From: Bugulina stolonifera
Lineage: Eukaryota > Bryozoa > Gymnolaemata > Cheilostomatida > Bugulidae
Length of the DNA stretch: 64,000 nt
NCBI GenBank assembly: GCA_935421135.1
Contig: OW285196.1
Coordinates: 4,755,001 to 4,819,000, forward strand
Direction of reading: 5' to 3'
Shown piece by piece: positions 34,462-45,703 of this stretch. Below the pieces are notes generated by a model. The model searched no databases, was not told the origin of the DNA, and saw only the letters and a program-made list of their open reading frames with translations. The translations under genes and the position numbers were made by a program. The stretch's first letter is position 1. Each line of letters opens with the position of its first letter.

Positions 34462-37400
34462 TCATCCAAAAGGATATTTGAGACTGTGGTCACGACTGGA
34501 AAACCGATCCGATCGTTGTAAAATTGATCCATCTTTTGATACCTGACTACGACTGCGATGCTGACCACGGGATGTTGATGAAACACGTCCTCTATTTACT
34601 GTCTTTTTGCGTTTAGAAAGACTTCTGGTAGCGCGTGACAGTGCAGTACTTGCAGTTATGAGTAAGCCAGTGGCTCTCTTTTCTTGTTCGCTGGTATGTC
34701 TACATTTATATATATATAAATAGCAGTTTACATCAATAAATTTATATGTAGATGCAGTCTGGGCCATGAAGGAAATTCAACTCTAGTGCCGCGGGTTTGC
34801 TGTGTAATCCTGGGTAGAGATACCCAAGTTAAATCAATTCACCCGCCGCTTTAGAAATATTATTACAACTAGTAATTACCATCAAAAACTACTACTCTGT
34901 TATCAAACTGAGTTTACACTAACTAGTTTCCAGTCTTACCATTCCTGACACAGGGTTTTCATTGGTCGAACTAGTGTACAGCTCGCACTAATAGCTAAGC
35001 TGCTAAGCCATCTCATGAACTATTAATAGCTGAAACTAATCGTTGGCATACTCACTAAATGAGTGCGTATAACTGCTACTCACTAAATGAGTGCGTACAA
35101 CTGCTACTCACTAAATGAGTGCGTATAACTGCTACTCACTAAATGAGTGCGTATAACTGCTACTCGCTAAATGAGTGCGTGTAACTGCTACTCACTGAGT
35201 GCGTATAACTGCTACTCACTAAATGAGTGCGTATAACTGCTACTCACTAAATGAGTGCGTACAACTGCTACTCACTGAGTGCGTATAACTGCTACTCACT
35301 GAGTGCGTATAACTGCTACTCACTGAATGAGTGCGTATAACTGCTACTCACTGAATGAGTGCGTATAACTGCTACTCACTAGATGAGTGCGTATAACTGC
35401 TATTCACTAAATGAGTGCGTATAACTGCTACTCACTGAATGGGTGCGTATAACTGCTACTCACTAAATGAGTGCGTATAACTGCTACTCACTGAATGAGT
35501 GCGTATAACTGCTACTCACTAAATGAGTGCGTATAACTGCTACTCACTAAATGAGTGCGTATAACTGCTACTCACTAAATGAGTGCGTATAACTGCTACT
35601 CACTAAATGAGTGCGTATAACTGCTACTCACTAAATGAGTGCGTATAACTGCTACTCACTAAATGAGTGCGTATAACTGCTACTCACTAAATGAGTGCGT
35701 ATAACTGCTACTCACTAAATGAGTGCGTATAACTGCTACTCACTAAATGAGTGCGTATAACTGCTACTCACTAAATGAGTGCGTATAACTGCTACTCACT
35801 AAATGAGTGCGTATAACTGCTACTCACTAAATGAGTGCGTATAACTGCTACTCACTAAATGAGTGCGTATAACTGCTACTCACTAAATGAGTGCGTATAA
35901 CTGCTACTCACTAAATGAGTGCGTATAACTGCTACTCACTAAATGAGTGCGTATAACTGCTACTCACTAAATGAGTGCGTATAACTGCTACTCACTAAAT
36001 GAGTGCGTATAACTGCTACTCACTGAATGAGTGCGTATAACTGCTACTCACTGAATGAGTGCGTATAACTGCTACTCACTGAATGAGTGCGTATAACTGC
36101 TACTCACTAAATGAGTGCGTATAACTGCTACTCACTAAATGAGTGCGTATAACTGCTACTCACTAAGTGAGTACGTATAACTGCTACTCACTAAATGAGT
36201 TCGAGCTGAGTCATCCCATAGCTTGAGCTGCACCTAGTTTGAACCATGAAAACCCTGTGCATGTCAGCACCATTTGGACTGAATTAATTATCAAGGCAAT
36301 GCTTACCAAATAAGCTTACTACCCTATAATAAATCAAGTAATGTCAATAAACATGACTTACGCAGTAATGAGGTCTTCAAATAGCTCAATATCAGTCATC
36401 TCCTGCTCTTGAGAAATCTTTCTCTTGCGATTGTAATCAACAGCACAGAATATTCCAACTACGATTAAGATTCCCGTCATCACTGTCACAGACATGATGA
36501 TAAAGAAATCAATGGGTACTTCTGGTACCACTCCGTACACCTCCACAGCCAGCTGTGCTCTCAAGTCACAATAACTACAAAATAAATTATTATAAAAGTT
36601 AACTCACACTAAAATTACAGAAATACGCTGCTATCAGATATAGTGCCTGTAGCACAATGTAGTACCTCGAGTACGATATAGTATGATACATTATTGTAGT
36701 ATTATGTAATACCTAACAGTCTAAGATGTAATACCTGTAGTCGTGATCAACTACTATGATCTCAAACATGAAGATCCCGTTTCTGTTAAAGGTTATATAG
36801 TTTCCATTGTCATAGCTCAAGATCTCATAAGCATCATCGGGATGGGGAGTGTGCAATCGTGTCTGTCCTAAATTAATATAGGCATATATTTAGTGCATTT
36901 TATAATAAGATATGTTCAAGGTGGTAGAAGTATATAATATACAAGAAGTAAAAATAAAATTAAAGTTTAGTAGGCAAATAAATAATATATGTAACAAAAT
37001 AAATCAATCAAAAGTGTAAAATGATGCTGCAAAGTGAACAAATCCTAAATATAGACTGGACCATTGCCTTAGACTAGACCAACAAACTTGTGACTGATTT
37101 ATGGTATAACAGTGCAATGAGACTGTAAGAAAGTATTAATGTGTGGAGAGGACACGGGTTTGTAAAACTGAGGTCTGACAACTCTGTCACATCATACTGC
37201 CATAGATATGAGTATTATACAGTTCTTTCTACTTACGAGGTAAATGATCGTAACTAAGGTTACAGCTCCGATAGTTCTGCAAGGTTGATACAGAATAAGA
37301 AGAGTTAGTTGGGACGACATGCAAGCTGAATATGGTGCAGGAAAGAGACACTTATATTATTAGCTGTAGCTCATACACTTGGTATTATTTCAATACAGCA

Positions 37401-40400
37401 CCGAACAAGAGGAGTGCAAGAAATAGAGAATGACATGCTGGGTGAGTTGAGATAGATATGGTGAAGCTGATGCATAGAACATGGAGATACCGTATTGGAT
37501 GATCGCAAATACTGCCAACAACTAGCAATGCTGATGATGGGAACTTCCTTGTAACTATAATATTACCTCTCTATGCCAAATGTTTTGGGAGGTTGCGCCG
37601 TCCACGGCAGCTAACCTCATCTCTCTCCAGGATTGTGGAGGAAACAGGCACCCGGATGTATTTACTGTTAGGCTGTACTGAAACTTTGTTGCCCCATTTA
37701 TTTCGTAGATAACATAGTCACCGGTCATAGGTCCCAAGTATTTGGTTCCTCGATATCTGCAGCAGAAATTCAAATTTTCTCAAGCAACACGACCTCTGAA
37801 TAAAATTGATGCCAGTCAAGAAAAAGTTCTAAAATTGATCGCTGCAATTTTTTTCCAGTCTTGTCCTAGTTGAAACGTACTATAAACTGATTTAGGTAGA
37901 AATTAATATCTATCTCAGGTCGTTGCATTGAATAACCTATGAATTGATATCAGAATTTCCTGTGACGGCCTCACCCAACAGGATATGCCAGTGTCATAAA
38001 TCTACTTACAGATGTAGGTCAAATAGAAATGGAGTGTTGTAGTAAGTCCGATTGGTACAGCCATATGCACTGTAGTTATATTTCACATCCAATGGTTCCT
38101 CGGCAACCTTGTAGCCATATTTGCCAAGGTCAGGGTCATACTCATCTCTAAAGTAATAACGTCTTTTTAACTCAAATGTGAACTGCTCAAATGCAGTATC
38201 ATGTCTAGTAAATTTGCATCATTATATTCATAACCTATATATATTATAAAACCTATATATATTATAAAACATATATTATATTATTTATGTTTATTGGGCT
38301 TCAAGTTCTATTACTCCAATCATACGAACATTAAGATTAAGTTAACTTACGCTTGAAGTTGATAAATGTACTGATGCATCAACGTGTCACATGATCTTTT
38401 TGCTCTAAAAAAGTAAATAATAAATAGATTGGGTCAAACAACTAATAATCATTCTGCCATGTATTTATACATATGGTAATCGTGGAAGGAAAAGAGTTGT
38501 AACTTCACCAACAGTTGCAGAGTCTTTGGATAAAGTTGACTAATCAAGAAGCAGCTGAGACCCCAATGGAACACGAAAAACTGATTAGCTGTAACTCTGT
38601 CGTAGTAAGCGGAGGCAAAAGAACAAGCTCTTAGGTGATTAGCAATAGATTGAAATAGTAAACAAGTAGTTTATGATATAATTTATACCTGTTTACCACA
38701 AGTCGTTTGTCCTTATCACAGCCTAGAGTTACATGGGTGACAGTCTGGGGATTGTCTGCACATGAGACACTTGTGGCAGAAGGTACTACACGAAGTCCAG
38801 TATCGGTTGGAGTGCCAGGAAGTAGGGCATGCGCAGTATTAATATGACCGGAATAGTCCACACTGGCAATATGAGCAGAAGTAGTCTGAAAATAAGTGAT
38901 ATACAATTGCACATGTAAATAAAATACTATATAGTAATTACAATGACTCTTGAATGACTCTTCGGAGTTAACCCCCACCAGCAGCACATTGTTATAATAT
39001 CAATTACAATTTATAATCACCATAATTTGGCATAATTGGTGTACATTTGTTGCCGATCACAAGTACTATTATCAAAAATTGGAGTTGTTCTCTCAACAAA
39101 TGACAAAAAACATAAGAGAACACAACTCCAAAATAAAAAACAATGATACCTAAAACACTTTCTTTCCCTGTTTTGGGCATATTAGTAAGAATTAACTTGT
39201 AATACAGAAACCAAGCTTGCAAGTTCCACTGATGAAAACCAGGAAGATTCAGTATTTGGGCAAATAGTGTCCATTTTGGGTGAGTTGGGGTAGCAAAGTT
39301 GAGTTAAAAATCGGAGAGACTTGGTAAACCTGCCAATTGGACAAGGAGTTTCTAGTGGAACTACTCATAAAATGAACATTTGACAAAACCTCATACTGCA
39401 ATACATAATGTTGCATAATATATGTACTTGTATGTTATCATAATATATATATAAACGTATCACATAAAATACTTACCATATTAATGTCTATAACACCAGG
39501 TTCATTAGACTTGTACGTTAGAAATGAGTGGAGAACTAAAGATCTACTCCTTGACAACTCAGTCTAAAACATGTTAAATGGGTACTATAGACATGTATGT
39601 ACGTACATGTAGTACATGTGCATATGTACATCTAAGGTATATATACTGTTAAAATACACAATAAGTACCAAACGTTATATGATTGTGGAGTAGTTTCTTG
39701 TGTTTATATCAATTAAAAAAGTACAACGTACAACACATGTGCTTATTGTAGCATGTGTACAGCACACACAAGATAACTTGGAAGCTGACTGTAATGGATC
39801 TATAGAATGTGGAAGAGGGTTACATGTCCACAATCACATAGAGTAAAAATAGGAAGGAGTTACGTATGTCCAACTCTACACAATTGTCCATATAGAATGG
39901 AGACACATGCGCAACTGATATTTCATAGAGATTTTTACACCACAAAAAATATTGATGTGAAGTTAACACCAATATTTTTTTATTGACCTTTTGCATCCTT
40001 TTACAAATTCTGGGAGTGGTTCACGGTCTTTAGAATTCGCAGGTACTTGCACTAAGCGTTTATTGGCAATTAGCCAAGCAGTTATTACTGTTTGTAACTC
40101 AGTGTTTGCAGTGAAAGCCAATCCCGGATAACAATTACTTGGTGCACACGAATAGAAAAGGTCACCAGGATAAAAAGAACAGTATTACTACGTACCAGTA
40201 AAGACATATCATGCCAAGCTGAGGCATGAACCTCAGCTGAGAATTGAATTTTGTCATTGATGTCTAGAGTATAATAGCTCCTCAGTCCATATATCTGTAT
40301 GTATTCGTACTGCAATAAACAGTGCATGCCAAGATAGAACAATAGACTTGCTAAGACAATGAAAACTTCAAAATACTACACTATGAAGCATCACTGAGAA

Positions 40401-43400
40401 CTGTGTATATACAATTTAATATTATGTTTTTACCAGACTAAGACTCGAGTAGGAGTTAGGACTTATGGAGTAGAGGAATAGAAAATATACAAACAGGCTT
40501 ACAGGGCATTATGGGTACGCACGTAACATGCCTTACTTACTGGGCAGTGAGGTAAATGCTCCTTTAACTTCTCCAGCTCGTCTGGTAAATATACAGTAAC
40601 CACATGTGGGGCCGAGTTCTCATACGTTCCGACATTTAATTCTGGACCAATCAACATTAAATATCCAACATCTCCAAATATGGCAACCACAGATTCCTTC
40701 ATGGAGCTGCTAAAATTGTCTAACTGTAAAAGAACAACAATTTCATCAAATCTACATTCACTTATGACACTTGCGCTTACATACAACACAATATGTCGAA
40801 CATGAGCATTAGTTGCGTAGTAGAGTTACTAGTAATGCAGAAATAATACCTACTGCTGCAACCTATTGTGTACTGCATTCCTGTTGCAATAGTTGACATT
40901 AGATCAACCTTCACCATATTCCAAACCAAACTTGGGGACAACTCTTAAGTGGAAACATGCACTGTGTAAACCACAAGTAGCCATGAGTACCACTTGTGTT
41001 ATAGCTTAGGTCACAGCACCTCATGTGTTTAAACAAGTGCAGGTAACTCAGTTGGCTATTGCTGAGTGGAAACCACCTAACTCAGTAACTACTGAGTTAG
41101 GGCTACTCTCTCAGGTTACTGAGGTAAGGCTACCCTCTCCGGCTACTCTGTAGCTACTTATACAAAATGTAGTTATGGTTCCCACTGCATATTCTACCTG
41201 TACATCATTTACATTACTTACAAAGGTAGTCTCTGCTCTGAACGATTCTCTCCCGTACAAGAGTCTGTTTTGTGATGTAATGACAATAAATTCTCCCAGA
41301 GAATCTGAAACAGAACCATACATACCCTGTATTTATGTCTGTACCATAAAATAGTAGGCTAGACAGAAACGCATATACCACTACACCCTAAAAGCAGAAG
41401 ATATGTAGAGCAAAGTGGTTCTGTGGGGAGAGCTTACTCACTGCTGTGTATGTGTCTGATGTACTCGCTACTTTCCAATCTGACCTCATCCAGAGGTCGA
41501 CGAACTGTAACCTCTATCCCTTTCAAATCTGCAATAAATCGGGGAAATATTACAAATAAAGTTAGACCATTCCATGTATAGGGAAATCAGCATACTTGAT
41601 CATTTCACTCTTCAAAGCTAGTCAGAATAATTGCTTAACTACAGGTTTTCAATGTAGGAATGCCATATAGATTGATATTATTCACAGCTTTGAGGCAACA
41701 CAACTCCCCGATACTTCATCCATGATACCGAGATAAGGAAATTCACAAACTCAACAAAATATTTTCTATACCTAGACGAGGTTTGTAGATAATTCTGTTG
41801 ATATTCCAGAGAAGTAGAGAGTAGTAGTTCGAACGTAACTGACTCATTCCAACATGTCTGCCACCAGTCGTATAGTTTAGCTCCGGAACAGGAAGTGTGT
41901 AATATGAGTTGGCATACACCCGGATGTAGTGACTACTGTTTAGTGGGATGCATAGCAAGTTCAACTGCAATGTCAAGGAGGTTGTGGTTTCAATCCATTG
42001 CTTTAAAACTGAATGTATTCAATGATTGGAAAAATGAGGCTGCTACTAACGGCTCAATACTGTTACCTGCGCTCATTTAATTAGAAAATGAAGCAGCCAT
42101 GCTTTATTATGTGCTATTAAAAAATTAATCTATTATTTTCAATATTATATATACGTATGTATAATATCCTGTCTACATGTATTATAAACCAACATTAAAA
42201 AGCAGCATAGCAGAGAGAGAATAACTTCTGATGTTACTATTATTATGATTATGATATAGTAGACAGTTGTAATGTATGAATCTCAATCGTTTCTATAAAC
42301 TACATGTTAGCAGATCTAAGATTAGCAGTTCGTAGCCCCAACTGTTTGATTAACATTATACATCCTATACATTCTATACAGAATACATGTACATAAGTTT
42401 AGACAAACATGCAGGTGATTGCATGCTCTGACCCCCATATTTCTTACATTTTGCCATTGGGAAAAGTGATTCCATAAATTGAACAACACTTTGTTTCCTG
42501 ATTTAAAAACCAGTCGGCAGCCAAATAGTTGGGTGTTCCTCACAATCAGTCACTTGATAGACTTATAGAAATATATAATATGAGATTTGACTGAAGGTTG
42601 TAGGAACTCACGTGGGATGAAGCAGAGTCCTCTACCAGAAAGACAGCAGTCAGGTCACCTCCAATAATTGTCGAGCTGATAACCCTAAACTGTAACAAAA
42701 TAAACACAAGACGCTGTATTTTCCTACAAGGACCTTTCAACAGTAATTAACCAGTCAGCTATTAATGTTTAAATGTAACCAATCAGGTACCAGTTTGGAA
42801 TTTCAATAATAGAGCTACTAATGTTCACATTAACAACAAACAGCGAATACTTTGTACATTTGTATAAAAAAGGTCAGTAGAATTATAATGGCTGCTGGCA
42901 ATGAGTTGATAATATGAAGAAAAACTCTCAACATTGGAATATATGAGTGAGTTGACTTACATGGCCACTGTCCACATGGTAAGAAATATTCCGCATAGCA
43001 AATGTGTTCCCTCCATCCGCAGATACATAGAGCTTCATGGGAGACGTCTGTTTGTATGCAATAACCACTTTATACAGAGTTCTACACCATAACTGATGGT
43101 CTAAACAGCAGGCGTGGGCATTCACTTTATCTACCCCTTCTTCCTTGCTAATTTCTACAGAACCACAGCTAATATAAGCTAACTACTCTCAATTTAAAAA
43201 ATTTCGTGATCAAGTAATCAAACACCTGAGATGAATTATATTGTCATATTTTACAATACACCTTACTGGCCTTTTGTATTCGTGGTTTTGGCACACTGCC
43301 AATGATTCGCTGGCTTTAGTATTTCTAATAACTGATATTATGCATGCATAATCACACGAGCAAGTACCATTCGGTTACTAAAGTTCGGAATTTCAGGATT

Positions 43401-45703
43401 GCTAAAAACAATGGTTATTCATTTCCATGGTGAGAGTCAATCACAAATGATACATAGTATTAGTATTACAATGCAAGTATGCAAGTAGTGTAGTGTAGTG
43501 TGTTAGTATACTCACCCTGTATTTTAATACCTTCAAATGTGGAGATATCAAACAATATCAACTCGTTGTTTATTACCGCTAGCAGACCATCTTTTACAAA
43601 AACTAGAGATGTTAACACTGGCCGACCCTGTAACATTCAGAATATAAGACAGCTGGTCACTGCTACCAGGCAAGCATGCTAGCAGTATTATACAAATACA
43701 ACCATGTATCCATTAACACTTCAATTCAAAAAGAAACGACAAAATCTAGTCAATATGAAACATGAATTCCACCGTATACTCAATCGTACACTAATGAGAT
43801 GGCAAACAAGAATATACGTGAAAAAATTAAAAGTGTGGATCAATATTATGAAGACGCAAGCATAGCAAGTTTTTAATATGGTTTAAATAAAGCTAGTTTA
43901 CTCTGAAACACAGTGTTGGGAAAGAGGTGCAACGGCTAAATTGGAAAAAAACTAATACATAGCAGTATGCAGTATAGATGACAATTTACCTGCACCATTT
44001 GTGACTCGACCCGCAAAACTTTGAACTTCTTTCTAATAAGGTCTGGTGATACGAGTACTTTACCATTTTCCCTGCCGCTATATATCAAGTAGATGGTTAT
44101 AATAATACAGTTATATATTACATTGAACTAAATAGAGAAAGCTATTATATAACTAGTAGATAGCAGGTACTAAACATGACCCAATTACATCTGAGTGATT
44201 TTAGAAGAAATTAAACAATTGAAACTAAATATGGTGGAATTACATCTACTGACCCTTTCACTGCACAACCTCCCTTAAAATAATGCTATAAACATCTGAC
44301 ATGCAGTATAAATGAACTGCTAGCCTAATGCTGCTGTGATATTCTCTAGTATAACTATTGGTAGCATCTATTAACAAAGCTGACCTGATTGCTGCATATG
44401 CTGCCTTTCCTTTATTGCACTGATCCGAAACAAATAATACATCTGTGAAGTTGTGGGTAACTTCTACAAACTATAATAAACAATCCGACATTACGCCAAA
44501 CTGTAATAGTTACAATTTGTAAGTACCACTGGTCACTGGTTAGCATAGTAAATACAGTTTATAACACTGAGAATACAATGTAGCTTATCCTACGAGCCAT
44601 ATGTAATCCTGGGCATCATATTTTTGCTATTCACTGTCACCGTGAACAGCGTTATTTTTATTAAATAATTTAGTTGAATGTATGTTAGGCTAACTTAATG
44701 TGAGCATATACGTGTAACATCTGTTGTCACTAGGGATGTAAAGATCGTAAGTGAAGTCAATGATAATAATAATGCATTAAACTACAAATAATGATAAATT
44801 AATAAGCATATTAGATATAGTCAGGGTTGGGAACTTTGATTTACTTTTGCATTCGATTTCCGATTTTCGATTATGCTGATTAAACCAAAGAACACAAGCA
44901 TTCGATTGCTACTTTAACAAATCAATGATTGTACTTCAATTGATTTTACAATCGATGACGAATTTAGAAAATGCACATGTATATGGGTATAGTTTTTTGT
45001 AAAAATGGAGAAATTTATTGTCTTTACTAATTTTATCCATTACTTTAAAATGTTATTGTTGTATATTTATATCATTTAGCAAGACTTCTATATTTGCAAC
45101 CTTCACATTCTAGCTCAATCTCAAAACTGAATCTTACATGTAAATAGCTTTCAGAAGGTAAGCTTTCTAGCTATACAAGGGAAGACAACTTAATACATTA
45201 ATAATATAACATCTCCCTTCTAGGTTTTTAAACATAATTAAGTTATAAATAACAATGAACAATGATATCAACATTTCAGTATCTCTGCAATTTACAATGT
45301 CACTATCATTAGAACATTTCAGCATTTCTGCAATATAAATTGTCACTACCATTGGAACCTTCTAATACCTCTCTACGCTACCATTGGTACCAATCGAATG
45401 CAGCTGTAACCCTATAAAACCAACGAATACATGCATTTCGATGGCTTTGTTGGAAACCAACGATTAGGTGGAATCGATGGTGAATAGACTAACGAAAATC
45501 GCCATCGAATATCGAATGCTATTGGCGATTCCCAACCCTGGATATAGTACATGTACATAATATACATGTACACTACATGCACTACATCTAATATGCTTCA
45601 TTAATCTATCATTAAACTGCTATGTAGTAAAATACTTGCCGAGTTATTCCAGCTAGATCTTGTAGGTAGTAGTTCAATAACCGGTTGATTGTTTTCAATT
45701 GAA
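34462..45703 (-). CDS. CatSper auxiliary subunit (delta/epsilon/beta-type), N-terminus missing
   Basis: Twenty in-frame exons: 45640-45703, 44385-44470, 43990-44077, 43516-43627, 42961-43154, 42612-42689, 41772-41964, 41442-41528, 41222-41304, 40541-40723, 40196-40309, 39477-39563, 38689-38885, 38351-38404, 38010-38147, 37567-37756, 37237-37276, 36735-36867, 36362-36574, 34462-34699 (TGA), about 856 residues. The first listed exon begins in phase 2 and its donor is GC (TCG|GCAAGT), so 5' exons are missing. N-terminal exons look like beta-propeller strands (FVEVTHNFTDVLFVSD, MKLYVSADGGNTFAM). The C-terminal half has the CatSper landmarks YGCTNRTYYNTPF, GDYVIYEINGATKFQYSL, CLFPPQSWREM and FEIIVVDHDYSYCDL, followed by one membrane helix (FFIIMSVTVMTGILIVVGIF). 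Such subunits form the extracellular canopy of the sperm Ca2+ channel. The last exon adds a cytosolic Ser/Arg-rich tail; if its intron is retained the protein ends at LITA (stop 36358-36360). Which subunit it is cannot be settled here. Confidence 0.85.
35045..36205. repeat. 28-bp satellite in last CatSper-subunit intron
   Basis: About 41 copies of a 28-bp unit, GAGTGCGTATAACTGCTACT plus CACTAAAT. Each unit can pair with itself (ACTCA-ctaaa-TGAGT). Variants: AAAT or GAAT, and 24-bp units lacking AAAT near 35190 and 35270-35300. Units 35520-36010 are almost identical, so recent homogenisation is likely. Confidence 0.95.
41077..41101. repeat. Perfect inverted repeat in intron
   Basis: CTAACTCAGTA and TACTGAGTTAG are separated by two bases. 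Diverged AACTCAG/CTGAG words continue on both sides (41040-41150). Confidence 0.6.
44822..45540. mobile_element. Non-autonomous hAT-like element in CatSper-subunit intron
   Basis: 719 bp with inverted ends CAGGGTTGGGAA/TTCCCAACCCTG and a perfect 8-bp target duplication GATATAGT (44814-44821, 45541-45548). The interior near both ends is rich in ATCGATT/CGATT words. No transposase frame. It lies between the first two recognised exons of the CatSper-subunit gene. Confidence 0.9.

Noticed and set aside
35045..36205. CRISPR-like array
   Set aside because: Units are contiguous with no unique spacers, and the setting is a eukaryotic intron.
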